From contig JWIH01000018.1 in the NCBI GenBank assembly GCA_000814665.1, positions 1-64,000 on the forward strand: a stretch of DNA of 64,000 nt. The letters are read 5' to 3'. The first letter of the stretch is position 1. The number at the start of each line of letters is the position of its first letter. Positions 28,853-39,412 of the stretch are shown here, piece after piece. The notes under the pieces are model-generated. The model was not told the DNA's origin, did no database searches, and saw nothing but the letters and a program-made list of their open reading frames with translations. This stretch comes from Pseudoalteromonas flavipulchra NCIMB 2033 = ATCC BAA-314. Its GTDB lineage: Bacteria; Pseudomonadota; Gammaproteobacteria; Enterobacterales; Alteromonadaceae. Made by a program: the position numbers and the translations under genes.

Positions 28853-31201
28853 ATGGCAAAAGTAGTACATAAGTTTGGTGGTTCGAGTTTAAGCTCGCCA
28901 GAGCGTTATCAGGCGGTTGCCAAGATAGTGTTAGAGCAATGTCAACTAGGTGACAGTGTTGTGGTTTCTGCTGCAGGAAAAACAACGAATACTCTAGTGA
29001 AGTTATGGCAAAGCTTTGAGCAGCAAGATGTTCGTGCATTCAACGATGTTTTATTACAAGTTGAAAATCATCAACGAGAATTAATTGATGCTCTGTTTGT
29101 AGGTGAACAACACAGTGTGTTACTCAAACAGCTCGTCAATGAGCTGCAGGCAATCGCTTTAGGGCGAGAAGAGCATCAACTTCACTACGCGAGTTTACTT
29201 GCACATGGAGAGCTATGGTCGGCTCGTATATTAGCAAACTACCTAAACTCTCAAGGTATTGAAGCCAAAGCTATCGACGCTCGTACGTTATTTGTACAAC
29301 AAGATGGGGTATTACTACACGCCCATAATAAAGAAGCGTGTTATCGCGCAATTGATGATCACGCTATCTATATCGTTACCGGTTTTATTGCCGCAAATGC
29401 ACAAGGTGAAACGGTGACTTTAGGTCGAAATGGCAGTGACTATAGCGCAACTTTGTTGGCAAGTTATCTTGATGCGGCTCAAGTATCAATTTGGACGGAT
29501 ACAACTGGCGTATTCAGTACGGATCCACGTAAAGTCGCCAATGCTATAAAATACACTAAGGTATGTCGTGGCCAAGCTGAATTACTCGCACGATTAGGTA
29601 ATCCGGTACTGCATGCAAAAACGCTGTCTCCACTTAAAGATACCGATATAAAACTACAAGTTCGTAGCAGCTTTGATGCCGATGCACTTGGCACTGAGAT
29701 AGTAAAGGCAGGCTATAGCAAAGAGAAGCGCTTTATTACCACTTTTGGACAACTTGACCTGTTACGCGTTGAGCAGCTAAAAAGTGGTGAAGTGAAACAG
29801 CTAAGCCAGCTTATCCAGCATAGCATTCATCATTTTGTTAAAGGTGGAGAGGCACACTTATTGGTGCCATCTGAATTTAGCCATGTTGTGATCAAAGCGC
29901 TAGATTCACGAGCCAATATTATTGAGTCGCAAGTTCAAGGCTTTGCTATTGTTGCACCAAGTCAGGATGTCGCTGGCTTACATCAGCAGGCACTGGAATT
30001 ATTGGATGAACATGCGATTGTCACCCGTTTTGTGCTGCAAGAGCGTCATTACAGCTTAGTGTTAACCGATCAAGCAATTGATAGCGATCTACTTGCTATA
30101 TTGCACGAGCGTTTGGTGAATAAAGGCCGGGAGCTTGCAGTGATTGTCGCGGGTGTTGGCAATGTGGGTGAAGTGTTTATCGAACAATGCAAAAACCAAG
30201 TCGCTAAGCTGAGTGAGCACTTTGATCTTAAGTTGGTTGGCCTACTGCGTTCTAAGCAAATGTTGTTCTGTCCAAGCGGGTTGAATTTAGCATCGTGGCA
30301 ACAGCAATGGCAAAATGAGGCCATCGAATACAATGAAGCAGAGCTATTCACTCGTATTAAAGAGCTAGATTACGAGCATAAAGTGGTGGTCGATATTACT
30401 GCGAGCGAGCGTTTCAGCGAGTTGTATCCGCTGTTTGTTGAACATGACTGTCATTTGATCAGCGCCAATAAATATGCCGGCACGGCACAACAAGGTTGGT
30501 ACTCAAAGCTGCGTCAGCAGTTACAAGAGCGTAACCTTTTATGGCGTTACAATACCAGTGTTGGCGCAGGTCTTCCCATTAACTTTGCATTGGCTGATCT
30601 GCAAAATAGTGGCGATGAAGTGGTGAGAATTGAAGGTGTCTTTTCCGGTACTTTATCTTGGCTTTGTAGTCGCTATGATGGTTCTGAAGCATTTTCTGAG
30701 CTAGTGCTTGGGGCGCAAGAACTTGGTTTTACCGAGCCCGATCCGCGCGAAGATCTATCTGGCCGAGATATGCAGCGTAAGCTTTTGATTTTAGCACGAG
30801 AGTTAGGCATTGAACTTGAGCTTGAAGATATTGAATTAGAGGCATTAATGCCTGAGTCCTTGAGTGTGGGTTCATGGCAAACGTTTTTAGAAAATCGCCA
30901 GCAACTCGATGACTTTTATGCGACACACTATGCAAAGGCCACTGCGAATGACGCTGCGCTTCGCTATACTGGTGCGCTTGAAATTGCAAGCAATGGTAAA
31001 GTGTCTGCAAAAGTAGGCATAGCACAGGTACCAAACGGCTCGGCAATCGCGAATTTAACACCGGGTGATAATATTTTTGTGATCCACACTAAATGGTATG
31101 AACAAAACCCACTGGTGATCCAAGGCCCGGGGGCAGGTAAAGAAGTGACTGCTGCGGGAATACATTCCGATTTATTCTGGCTGACGCAAAATCTAAAATA
31201 A
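28853..31201 (+). CDS. metL: Bifunctional aspartokinase II/homoserine dehydrogenase II
   Basis: A 782-residue fusion performs the first and third steps from aspartate to homoserine. The N-terminal kinase begins KVVHKFGGSSL and includes TLGRNGSDYSATLLA. A regulatory linker follows, and then a C-terminal dehydrogenase begins VIVAGVGNVGEVF and contains GAGLPINFALADL and the FSGTLSWL segment. It lies 4 nt after metB, so the pair forms metBL, controlled by MetJ. Operon context favours MetL over ThrA. Confidence 0.96.
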   Translation: MAKVVHKFGGSSLSSPERYQAVAKIVLEQCQLGDSVVVSAAGKTTNTLVKLWQSFEQQDVRAFNDVLLQVENHQRELIDALFVGEQHSVLLKQLVNELQAIALGREEHQLHYASLLAHGELWSARILANYLNSQGIEAKAIDARTLFVQQDGVLLHAHNKEACYRAIDDHAIYIVTGFIAANAQGETVTLGRNGSDYSATLLASYLDAAQVSIWTDTTGVFSTDPRKVANAIKYTKVCRGQAELLARLGNPVLHAKTLSPLKDTDIKLQVRSSFDADALGTEIVKAGYSKEKRFITTFGQLDLLRVEQLKSGEVKQLSQLIQHSIHHFVKGGEAHLLVPSEFSHVVIKALDSRANIIESQVQGFAIVAPSQDVAGLHQQALELLDEHAIVTRFVLQERHYSLVLTDQAIDSDLLAILHERLVNKGRELAVIVAGVGNVGEVFIEQCKNQVAKLSEHFDLKLVGLLRSKQMLFCPSGLNLASWQQQWQNEAIEYNEAELFTRIKELDYEHKVVVDITASERFSELYPLFVEHDCHLISANKYAGTAQQGWYSKLRQQLQERNLLWRYNTSVGAGLPINFALADLQNSGDEVVRIEGVFSGTLSWLCSRYDGSEAFSELVLGAQELGFTEPDPREDLSGRDMQRKLLILARELGIELELEDIELEALMPESLSVGSWQTFLENRQQLDDFYATHYAKATANDAALRYTGALEIASNGKVSAKVGIAQVPNGSAIANLTPGDNIFVIHTKWYEQNPLVIQGPGAGKEVTAAGIHSDLFWLTQNLK

Positions 31202-31241
31202 CTCTTTTAAGAAAATAGATATGATACTACTGGTATAAGAC

Positions 31242-31273
31242 AAAAATGCCGATACATTTGTATCGGCATTTTT
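31242..31273. terminator. Bidirectional terminator between metL and ponA
   Basis: AAAAATGCCGATAC and GTATCGGCATTTTT make a 14-bp stem with a 4-nt loop, flanked by A and T tracts. It serves the convergent metL and ponA transcripts. Confidence 0.92.
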
Positions 31274-31276
31274 ATT

Positions 31277-33733
31277 CTAGAATAACTCTTCGTGAGTTGG
31301 TAGCGGCGCGGTATCGTCAAACGGTGTGCTGCTATCCGTATCTAATACGTATTTGGTTGGGGCCGTACCTTGTTCGAAATACTCAAACCGAGATGTGTAG
31401 TCGTTCTTACGAGACAAAAGCCCTGTTTTTAAGTCTATCCGAGTTGAAATAAGCCCTGGAGGCGGCTCTATCGGGGCCAAAGGCTCATCTCTAAGTGCCT
31501 CACGCATAAAGTCTATCCAAGCAGGTTGTGCTGAAATTGCGCCGGCTTCTGCCCCAACAAGTTGATTATCACCAAGGTTAGCGTTGTAGGCCGCACGACC
31601 CAAGGATTTACTCGCATCGTCAAAGCCAACCCAAACTGTAGTGAGAACGTTGCGGTTAAAGCCCGTAAACCAAGTATCTACTGAGTCGTTGGTGGTACCC
31701 GTTTTTCCAGCAAGGTCACGACGTTTTAACCACTGACCACGCCAGCCTGTGCCGCTCCAGCCCGTGTCGTGTTTCCAGCTACCACCACCCCAGATAGCAC
31801 TGTGAAGTGCATCGGCAATCAGAAATGCGTTTTGCTCCGAAATCACTTGCGGTGCACAGCGCTCAGGTTGTTCTTCCAGCTGCTGCTCGTCGCAGACTAA
31901 TAACGGTTCTGCCGACCCCAGTTCAGTGCCGAATGAGTCGGTAATTCTATCGATAAAGTACGGCTCAATGAGGTGACCGCCATTGGCAAAAGTGGCCATG
32001 CCGCGCGCCATTTCAATAGGAGTCAGTGCAGCACTACCAAGCGCCAATGACTCACTGCGATTAATATCTGCGTCTTGAAAACCAAATTTAAGCAAATGAT
32101 CAGCAGCCTTATTTATGCCAACACCTTTGATCAAACGAACAGATACCACGTTTTTCGATTGTGCAAGCGCTCGACGAATACGGATTGGGCCGTTATACAC
32201 TTCAGGGCTATTCTTCGGACGCCAAGCCACGCCAACGCTTCTGTCCCAATGATTAATCGGGGCGTCATTAAGAATGGTGGCTAGGGTATAGCCATTTTCT
32301 AATGCGGATGAATAAATAAAAGGTTTGATGTTTGAACCCACCTGACGCTTAGCTTGGGTAGCACGATTGTATTGGCTAAGCTCAAAGCTGTAGCCACCCA
32401 CAATCGCCTTTACACGCCCATCCTGCGGGTCGAGTGAGACAAGAGCACTGGATGCCTGTGGCAACTGACTTAACATCCAGCCGTCGTCTTGTTTACGGAC
32501 AAACACTTGCATGCCCGGCGCGAGGATATCTGCGGTTGTTTTTGGTGGTAAGCTTTGACGCGTCTCACTGATGTATTGTCTGGCCCAACTTAAGCCTGAC
32601 CATTCCAATGTAATTTGTTCACCGCTCTTTAAGAGCAGGTCGGCCGTTTTTTCTGCAATGCTCAGCACTACAGCGGCTTTTAACGGTCCAATTTCATTGA
32701 CCTTTTTAAGGCGAGTAATAATGCCTTCATGGCTTAGCGGCGATCCCGTCTCAGCATGCCAATAGGTTTCTTCTGCGCCTCTAAAGCCGTGACGCATATC
32801 GTAGGCATGTAAATTATCAACTAATGCATGCTGAGCAGCCTGTTGCATGTCAGACTCCACACTGGTGTAAACTTTCATGCCTGAGTTATAAGCTTTATCA
32901 GTACCGTAGCGTTCGACCATATAGGCGCGAACCATTTCAGAAATATAAGGTGCATACAGCTCGATTTCGGCGCCATGGAATTTAGCCGTGATAGGAGCTT
33001 GTGTCGCCTCATCATATTCTGCGCGGGTAATATACTTTTCAGCAAGCATTCGTCCGAGCACAACATTCCGGCGCAATTGTGCGCGCTCTGGGTTACGAAT
33101 TGGATTTAACGCAGAAGGCGCTTTTGGCAGGCCTGCAATCATTGCCATTTCTGCTAAAGTTAATTCTGATAGTGAGCGACCGTAGTAGACTTGTGCTGCT
33201 GCACCGATACCAAAGGCGCGATTGCCCAGTTCAATTTTGTTTAAGTAAAGCTCAAAAATTTCATCTTTCGTTAATAGTTGCTCAATATGCAACGCAATAA
33301 AGATTTCTTTCACTTTACGAATATAGGCTTTCTCTCTTGTTAAGAAGAAGTTTCTGGCAAGTTGCATGGTGAGCGTACTGGCTCCCTGCTTTTTTTGCCC
33401 TGTGGTGATAAGCACTATAGCGGAGCGGACGATACCTATCGGGTCAATGCCGAAATGATCGTAAAAGCGATTGTCTTCTGTCGCTAAGAATGCTTTTCGC
33501 ATGGGAAGTGGAACATCCTGCAAACGTACAGGGATCCTGCGCTTTTCACCAAACTGATTAATGAGTTTTCCGTCTCGTGTAAAGACTTGCATGGGTGTTT
33601 GTAGTTGAACATCTTTCAAAACCTCTACACTTGGTATGTCAGATTTGACATAATAATAAAGACTGATAAGTGTCAACACGCCTAAAAGGGTACAAACAAA
33701 AACGAATTGTAAAAATCTTTTCAATAATTTCAC
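31277..33733 (-). CDS. mrcA: Penicillin-binding protein 1A
   Basis: This class A bifunctional murein synthase has 818 residues. An N-terminal membrane helix (about 8-30) is followed by the GT51 glycosyltransferase with its catalytic glutamate in ATEDNRFYDHFGID and the QGASTLTMQLARNFFL motif. After a linker comes the transpeptidase with QVGSNIKPF (S-x-x-K), SKN and KTGTTND. The divergent position opposite pilM is the conserved gammaproteobacterial arrangement. It is single, with its own terminator. Confidence 0.96.
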   Translation of the reverse strand: MKLLKRFLQFVFVCTLLGVLTLISLYYYVKSDIPSVEVLKDVQLQTPMQVFTRDGKLINQFGEKRRIPVRLQDVPLPMRKAFLATEDNRFYDHFGIDPIGIVRSAIVLITTGQKKQGASTLTMQLARNFFLTREKAYIRKVKEIFIALHIEQLLTKDEIFELYLNKIELGNRAFGIGAAAQVYYGRSLSELTLAEMAMIAGLPKAPSALNPIRNPERAQLRRNVVLGRMLAEKYITRAEYDEATQAPITAKFHGAEIELYAPYISEMVRAYMVERYGTDKAYNSGMKVYTSVESDMQQAAQHALVDNLHAYDMRHGFRGAEETYWHAETGSPLSHEGIITRLKKVNEIGPLKAAVVLSIAEKTADLLLKSGEQITLEWSGLSWARQYISETRQSLPPKTTADILAPGMQVFVRKQDDGWMLSQLPQASSALVSLDPQDGRVKAIVGGYSFELSQYNRATQAKRQVGSNIKPFIYSSALENGYTLATILNDAPINHWDRSVGVAWRPKNSPEVYNGPIRIRRALAQSKNVVSVRLIKGVGINKAADHLLKFGFQDADINRSESLALGSAALTPIEMARGMATFANGGHLIEPYFIDRITDSFGTELGSAEPLLVCDEQQLEEQPERCAPQVISEQNAFLIADALHSAIWGGGSWKHDTGWSGTGWRGQWLKRRDLAGKTGTTNDSVDTWFTGFNRNVLTTVWVGFDDASKSLGRAAYNANLGDNQLVGAEAGAISAQPAWIDFMREALRDEPLAPIEPPPGLISTRIDLKTGLLSRKNDYTSRFEYFEQGTAPTKYVLDTDSSTPFDDTAPLPTHEELF

Positions 33734-33862
33734 GGAATTATCCCTAGTTAGACTCCCAATTACAGGTAGACACTGCTAGTATATCTTGATTAAAAAACGA
33801 TTAATATTTTTGTGTGCTAAATTTTTATGGTACACAGTCTTAAAAGGAAACGGGCGCTTCAC

Positions 33863-34942
33863 ATGCTGAGCCAACTACTAAAAAAACAAGCACCTCTGAT
33901 GATAGGGATCGATATCGGTTCCCATTGTGTCAAAGCGGTGTTGCTGTCGAAGACAAGTTCCAGCTACCGAGTAGAAGCCGTTGCGATTGAACCTATTCCG
34001 AAAGGAGCAGTAAATGAAAGGGCCATTCAAGACATTGAAGCGATCGGCAACGCGATAACTAAAATGAAGCGGCGCATTCCAAAGCTCACGCAATATGCAG
34101 CAGTTGCCGTATCCGGTCAGACCGTGATTACAAAAGTGATCTTTATGGATGTGTCATTAACTGATGCTGAACTCGAGTCCCAGATAGCGATTGAAGCAGA
34201 TAGCCTGATCCCTTACCCGTTAGATGAAGTTAGTCTAGATTTTGAAAAAATTGGAGTAAACGAAGCCGATCCGTCAAAAATGAATGTGCTGCTCTCTGCA
34301 GCTCGTACCGAAAGCGTGCAAGCACGGGTAGGCGCATTGGAAGAAGCTGGTTTCAAAGCGAAAGTTGTTGATGTAGAAAACTACGCACTAAGTAGAGCTA
34401 TGGACGTCATTTACCCTGAACTGCCAAATGATGCCTTTGATAAAATCGTAGCAATGATAGATATTGGCGCTGTGCTTACGTTGATAAGTGTTATTCAATC
34501 TGGGAAAACGATTTATACCCGTGATCAAGTGTTTGGTGGTGAGCAATATACCAACAGTATTGTTGCTTATTATAACAAAACTTACGATGAAGCTGAACTG
34601 GCGAAAACGACGGGGGATTTACCGCCAAACTATACCTTTGAAGTCTTAGCTCCTTTCCAAACTTCTATGCTGCAGCAAATTCGTCGAGCAGTGCAAATGT
34701 TTATGACGACCAGTGGTAAAGATCATATTGACTACATCGTGTTGACGGGTGGAACGGCGTTGGTGAATGGCTTAGATAAGCTGCTCATTGACGAGCTTGG
34801 GATCCACACAATAGTGGCAGATCCGTTTACTGACATGGAGATTGCACCAAAAGTAGATAGGCATGTGCTGCAAAAGCATAAAGCGCAGTTCGCCTTAGCG
34901 ACAGGCTTGGCACTAAGGAGCTTCTCATCATGCCACATATAA
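33863..34942 (+). CDS. pilM: Type IV pilus inner-membrane platform protein PilM
   Basis: This cytoplasmic actin-like ATP-binding protein anchors the PilN tail in the pilus alignment complex. It starts with MLSQLLKKQAPLMIGIDIGS, matching PilM, with the actin-fold phosphate loops (GIDIGSHCVKAV and later VLTGGTALVNGL). The frame is open to an ATG at 33827, but 33863 gives the usual 359 residues. It overlaps pilN by 13 nt and is first of pilMNOPQ. Confidence 0.95.
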   Translation: MLSQLLKKQAPLMIGIDIGSHCVKAVLLSKTSSSYRVEAVAIEPIPKGAVNERAIQDIEAIGNAITKMKRRIPKLTQYAAVAVSGQTVITKVIFMDVSLTDAELESQIAIEADSLIPYPLDEVSLDFEKIGVNEADPSKMNVLLSAARTESVQARVGALEEAGFKAKVVDVENYALSRAMDVIYPELPNDAFDKIVAMIDIGAVLTLISVIQSGKTIYTRDQVFGGEQYTNSIVAYYNKTYDEAELAKTTGDLPPNYTFEVLAPFQTSMLQQIRRAVQMFMTTSGKDHIDYIVLTGGTALVNGLDKLLIDELGIHTIVADPFTDMEIAPKVDRHVLQKHKAQFALATGLALRSFSSCHI

Positions 34943-35502
34943 ATTTGCTACCTTGGCGCGAGCAGCAAAGGCAAGCGTCGCAACAAATCTTTTTGACTAT
35001 CATTGCGGTGATCATCGCGGCTTGTCTGTTGTTAATGTATTTGCTTGGCAGCTTCTATGACGGCTTGAAAACCGGGCAAGAAATTAAAAACCGCTATCTC
35101 GAAAGTGAGATCACTCAACTAGATTCACGGATAGTCGCGATTAACGATCTTAATAAGCAAAAAGAAAATTTACAGCGCCGTATTCGGCTTATTGAAGAGC
35201 TACAACTCAACCGTAGTCTCGGCACGCAAATTATCGATGAAATAGCACGAGTAGTTCCGGCTGGGGTTTATCTCACCAGTCTTGAACGGCAAGACAATAT
35301 GATCAAAGTCATTGGTCGAAGTGAATCGAACAACCGCTTATCGCAAATGCTACGACAAGTTGAATCGTCTTATTTATTAGAGCGACCTGTGATCCAAGGC
35401 ATAGTAGCCGGTGAGCAAAGTTCAAAATTACTGAGTGATTTTACGATGCATTTTTATGTTAAGTCTCATGAAGACATCCACTTAGCCGATAAAGCGAAGT
35501 AG
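34930..35502 (+). CDS. pilN: Type IV pilus assembly protein PilN
   Basis: A 190-residue bitopic protein. Its N-terminal motif MPHINLLPWREQQRQ inserts into PilM, followed by a membrane helix at about 20-40, a coiled coil (about 50-95), and a ferredoxin-like periplasmic domain that pairs with PilO. It links cytoplasmic PilM to the periplasmic PilO/PilP bridge. It overlaps the pilM end. Confidence 0.94.
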   Translation: MPHINLLPWREQQRQASQQIFLTIIAVIIAACLLLMYLLGSFYDGLKTGQEIKNRYLESEITQLDSRIVAINDLNKQKENLQRRIRLIEELQLNRSLGTQIIDEIARVVPAGVYLTSLERQDNMIKVIGRSESNNRLSQMLRQVESSYLLERPVIQGIVAGEQSSKLLSDFTMHFYVKSHEDIHLADKAK

Positions 35503-35518
35503 GGCGGAGGCACAGTGC

Positions 35519-36124
35519 ATGAATTTTGACTTAAACAGTTTAAAAGAAATCGATTGGAATGAGCTGGAGCTCGACAACATAGGTCATTGGCCTTTTCCTG
35601 TAAAAGTTTTATGTTCCATTCTCGTGGTTTTATTAATGATGATATTGGGTTATAACCTGATGGTCTCAAGCTCAATTGACCGTTACGACCAAGCGGTTAA
35701 AAAAGAGCAGGAGCTAAGAACGAGCTACCGAATAAAATACGCAAGAGCAAACAATCTTGAGCTTTATAAACAGCAAATGATTGATATGGAAGCGCAATTT
35801 ACAGAGCTGTTGAGGCGACTGCCAAGTTCCAACGAAACGCCTGGGTTACTTGATGATCTGACTTACGTTGGTACTTCAAGCGGATTAACCTTCCTAAAAA
35901 TTGGCTGGATGCCAGAGGTACGCAAAGAGTTTTATACTGAATTGCCTATTAAGTTAGAGGTGATTGGTAAGTATCATGAATTTGGTCAGTTTGTGAGTAA
36001 AGTATCTGAGTTACCTCGAATAGTCAGCCTACACGATTTTAGAATCGAAAATGCAGGAAACGGCGAGCTGGTATTTAGTGTTGTGGCAAAAACTTATCGC
36101 TATGAGCAAGGAGGTCAGAAATGA
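35519..36124 (+). CDS. pilO: Type IV pilus assembly protein PilO
   Basis: A 201-residue bitopic protein with a cytoplasmic tail, a membrane helix at about 28-48, a coiled coil (near 60-95) and a periplasmic ferredoxin-like domain. Its heterodimer with PilN spaces the inner-membrane platform. The ATG follows GGAGG closely, and the stop overlaps the pilP start (ATGA at 36121-36124). Confidence 0.94.
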   Translation: MNFDLNSLKEIDWNELELDNIGHWPFPVKVLCSILVVLLMMILGYNLMVSSSIDRYDQAVKKEQELRTSYRIKYARANNLELYKQQMIDMEAQFTELLRRLPSSNETPGLLDDLTYVGTSSGLTFLKIGWMPEVRKEFYTELPIKLEVIGKYHEFGQFVSKVSELPRIVSLHDFRIENAGNGELVFSVVAKTYRYEQGGQK

Positions 36125-36663
36125 TCCGACTGATGCTCTGCGTGACCACATTGATGTTCATCTCTGGTTGTAATGATAGTACGGCAGAACAAAAAGAATT
36201 TATTGATCAGGTAAAAGCAAGCTCAACGCCAAAAATCGAGCCGATACCTGAAATGCAAAATTATGAACCGTTTAAGTATAGCGCTTCGGAGTTACGCAGT
36301 CCTTTTGTTGCGCCACAGCCCGAAGTGATTGAAAATAAACTAGTTCAAATTAAAAACTGCTTACATCCAGATCCTGATAGAGATCGCTATCCTTTAGAGA
36401 AGTTTCCATTGGATAACCTGCGTATGAAAGGCATTATCGCCAAGTCTGACGGTCGTTGGGCGCTAATCGAAGCGGCAACGCAGGGGTTATATCGTGTTAA
36501 ACGTGGCGAATATATGGGTTTGTATCATGGCAAAGTGCTAAGTGTACATGCCGATCATTTAGAATTATTAGAATTGATCCCAGATGGAACGGGATGTTGG
36601 AAAGAAAGGCTAACAAAAGTGGAAATGTTAGAAGCGGAACAAGGTGGCGCGAGTGAATACTAA
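36121..36663 (+). CDS. pilP: Type IV pilus lipoprotein PilP
   Basis: A 180-residue lipoprotein with signal peptide and lipobox ISGC (lipidated C17). A disordered proline-rich stretch is followed by a small beta domain (about 90-165) that contacts the N-terminal domains of the PilQ secretin. It connects PilNO to the outer-membrane pore. It overlaps pilQ by 20 nt. Confidence 0.94.
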   Translation: MIRLMLCVTTLMFISGCNDSTAEQKEFIDQVKASSTPKIEPIPEMQNYEPFKYSASELRSPFVAPQPEVIENKLVQIKNCLHPDPDRDRYPLEKFPLDNLRMKGIIAKSDGRWALIEAATQGLYRVKRGEYMGLYHGKVLSVHADHLELLELIPDGTGCWKERLTKVEMLEAEQGGASEY

Positions 36664-38719
36664 CAATAACGTTATAAAATCAACTATTAAAAGCACTCGA
36701 ACACTATGGCGTTCCGTGCTCGGTGTTGCCTTAGTTGGCCTTTCGTCAATAGCGCATGCCATTCCTATGTTGTATGACATTCGCTATAACCCAGTGCCAA
36801 CAGGGGAAACCCAGCTACAACTGGTGTTTGACGAAAAACTCAATACAGAGCCAAAAGTTCGAGTTGTTGGCGAAAGTGCTAGTATTGAATTATTTTTCCA
36901 GCAGGCTGAGTTTGAAGAAAGCTTAAAAGCATTGAGCATTAACAAGGCTGGCATTCAAGGCATTACCAGTGAACTCAGAGATGGCGGTTTTGCCGTTTCC
37001 ATCAACATGGATGAGCTGAAGCTATATAAAACCGAGGTTAAGAATAATCTTGTGATAGTGGAAGTATCTAACAAGCCGATTGTCTCCGAACAAGATCAAA
37101 GTCAAAAAGTCACCGCATTTATTAACCAAATTCAAGCTATCGATTTTCGTCGCGGTGAGAAAGGTGAGGCGAAGGTATTAGCGTTTTTAGAGCACAATCA
37201 AGCTGCTATTGATGTACAAGAGCGCGGTGGCAAAATCATTGCGGACTTCCACCATATTGATATTGCGGAAGACCTGTTATATGAACTTGATGTGTTAGAT
37301 TTTGGCACTGTGGTATCTCGTATAGAGACCTTTAAAGAAGACAATAAAAGCCGCATTGTGATTGAGCCAAATGCGGCATTCAAGTTTACCTATCAGCAGC
37401 TTGATAACATCTTTACGTTATCAGTTGAGAAAGACGAAGGTAATAAAACCTTTGGCGATAAAAAAGAGTATAAAGGTCAGCCAATCACGCTGAATTTTCA
37501 GGATATTCCAATTCGCTCTGTACTACAGATCATCGCAGATACAAACAACTTTAACCTAGTAACGAGTGACACTGTATCTGGCAATATAACCCTACGTTTA
37601 GACGGTGTACCTTGGGATCAGGCGCTTGATGTTGTGTTACGTGTGAAAGGGCTAGATAAGCGTATGGATGGTTCTATTTTGATGGTTGCACCATCAGAAG
37701 AACTCGCAGCGAGAGAAGCCAAAGAATTACAAGCGCGTCAGCAAGTGGAAGAGCTAGAGCCATTATATAGCGAGTATATTCAACTTAATTACGCGAAAGC
37801 GGAAGAGTTTGCTGACTTACTTAAAACAGATATCAACTCTATTATTAGCCATCGTGGTAGTGTGTCCGTTGACAAACGTACCAATACTTTATTAATTAAA
37901 GATACCTCGCGCAGTATTGAAAGTGTGCGCCGGATGGTGGAAACCTTAGATGTGCCAGTAAAACAGGTGCGTATTGAGTCGCGTATGGTTACTGTGGATG
38001 ATACTGTACAAGAAGACTTAGGTGTCCGCTGGGGCTTTAGCGACCAGCAAGGTAGCGATGCTATATCTGGTACGCTGGAAGGCGCTGATGCTTTGTCCAA
38101 TGGTAACATCCCGTCTTTGGAAAATCGCTTGAACGTTAATTTAGGCGTGAAAGGGGTTCCTGCTGGTAGTATTGGTATGCACATTGCTAAATTGGCGGAT
38201 GGCACACTGATTGATCTCGAGTTGTCAGCTTTGGAACAAGAGAACAAAGGCGAGATAATTGCAACGCCAAGTATCACCACGGCGAATCAGAAAAAGGCGC
38301 GTATCGAGCAAGGTACAGAAATTCCTTACGTAGAGGCATCGTCAAGTGGTGCAACGACGGTGAGTTTCAAAAAAGCGGTTTTAAGCTTGGAGGTGACACC
38401 GCAAATTACACCTGATAATAAAATAATTCTCGACTTAGTGATTACACAAGACACTAAAGGTGATACCGTGCAGACGCCGAATGGCCCGGCGACAGCGATC
38501 AACACCCAACAGATCCAAACACAAGTACTGGTCGAAAATGGTCAAACTATCGTACTGGGTGGTATCTATCAGCAAGAAGTGAAAACAGCAGTAAGTAAGA
38601 TCCCAATTTTGGGCGACATCCCATATTTAGGTCTATTGTTTAAGAACTCTCGTGATATTAATGAGAAGCGAGAATTGCTGATATTTGTGACACCTAAGAT
38701 CATTCAAGACAGTTTATAG
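36644..38719 (+). CDS. pilQ: Type IV pilus secretin PilQ
   Basis: This outer-membrane secretin lets the pilus exit the cell. After a signal peptide (cleavage near SIAHA) come AMIN-type glycan-binding domains (about 40-250), an STN/N0 domain (ITLNFQDIPIRSVLQIIAD, near 290), a secretin N1 domain and the C-terminal secretin pore, ending with VLGGIYQQEVKTAVSKIPILGDIPYLGLLFK. It starts at a GTG overlapping pilP; a second GTG three codons on is possible. Its 691 residues are normal. Confidence 0.95.
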   Translation: MARVNTNNNVIKSTIKSTRTLWRSVLGVALVGLSSIAHAIPMLYDIRYNPVPTGETQLQLVFDEKLNTEPKVRVVGESASIELFFQQAEFEESLKALSINKAGIQGITSELRDGGFAVSINMDELKLYKTEVKNNLVIVEVSNKPIVSEQDQSQKVTAFINQIQAIDFRRGEKGEAKVLAFLEHNQAAIDVQERGGKIIADFHHIDIAEDLLYELDVLDFGTVVSRIETFKEDNKSRIVIEPNAAFKFTYQQLDNIFTLSVEKDEGNKTFGDKKEYKGQPITLNFQDIPIRSVLQIIADTNNFNLVTSDTVSGNITLRLDGVPWDQALDVVLRVKGLDKRMDGSILMVAPSEELAAREAKELQARQQVEELEPLYSEYIQLNYAKAEEFADLLKTDINSIISHRGSVSVDKRTNTLLIKDTSRSIESVRRMVETLDVPVKQVRIESRMVTVDDTVQEDLGVRWGFSDQQGSDAISGTLEGADALSNGNIPSLENRLNVNLGVKGVPAGSIGMHIAKLADGTLIDLELSALEQENKGEIIATPSITTANQKKARIEQGTEIPYVEASSSGATTVSFKKAVLSLEVTPQITPDNKIILDLVITQDTKGDTVQTPNGPATAINTQQIQTQVLVENGQTIVLGGIYQQEVKTAVSKIPILGDIPYLGLLFKNSRDINEKRELLIFVTPKIIQDSL

Positions 38720-38762
38720 GCCCGTTGACAGTAAAAGTATTACGCTTTTTGCGTGGTTTGAC

Positions 38763-38792
38763 TTGAAATTGTTCACGGATTACTGAGATAAT
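38763..38792 (+). promoter_or_regulatory. Candidate promoter for the aroK-aroB-damX-dam operon
   Basis: TTGAAA, an 18-nt spacer and GATAAT lie in the 150-bp gap between pilQ and aroK, leaving a leader of about 70 nt. Spacing and both boxes are acceptable, but the match is not exact. No terminator is evident after pilQ, so some read-through is possible. Confidence 0.4.
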
Positions 38793-38869
38793 CCCCTCCT
38801 TAATTTTGGGGCCAGGTCGTTAGGCGGGGTTTTATTTCAAATTTTAGAGTTCGTTTGTACTAAAAAGAT

Positions 38870-39388
38870 ATGGCTGAGAAACGTAATATATTTCTAGTAG
38901 GCCCGATGGGGGCTGGTAAAAGCACGATTGGTCGTCACATTGCAGATCAATTACACCTTGAATTTTTCGATTCGGATCAGGAAATTGAGCGCCGCACAGG
39001 TGCCGATATTTCTTGGGTGTTCGATATTGAAGGCGAAGAGGGGTTCCGCAAGCGTGAAGAAAGCGTCATCTCTGACCTAACAGAAATGCAAGGCATTGTG
39101 TTAGCGACAGGTGGTGGCTCTGTGATCAGCAAAGAAGTGCGCAACAAGTTGTCTGCGCGCGGTATTGTTGTTTACCTAGAAACGCCGATCGAAAAACAGG
39201 TAGCTCGTACTCAGCGTGATAAGCGTCGTCCATTACTACAAACCAGTGAAGACTCACGTGACGTACTAGAGCGCTTAGCCGATGAGCGTGAACCACTATA
39301 TAGAGAAGTGGCAGATCACGTTGTTCGTACGGATGAGCAAAGCGCTAAAGTAGTTGCAAACCAAATTATTGAAAAATTAGATTTCTAA
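38870..39388 (+). CDS. aroK: Shikimate kinase I
   Basis: This enzyme phosphorylates shikimate in the chorismate pathway. The 172-residue P-loop kinase has Walker [10 protein letters not shown] (11-19), the shikimate-binding [11 protein letters not shown] and FRKREE segments, and the LATGGGSV motif. It begins at ATG 38870. It is the first gene of aroK-aroB-damX-dam, a classic gammaproteobacterial order. Confidence 0.97.
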   Translation: MAEKRNIFLVGPMGAGKSTIGRHIADQLHLEFFDSDQEIERRTGADISWVFDIEGEEGFRKREESVISDLTEMQGIVLATGGGSVISKEVRNKLSARGIVVYLETPIEKQVARTQRDKRRPLLQTSEDSRDVLERLADEREPLYREVADHVVRTDEQSAKVVANQIIEKLDF

Positions 39389-39412
39389 TGACAACACCGT
39401 AGGAGGGAAGCC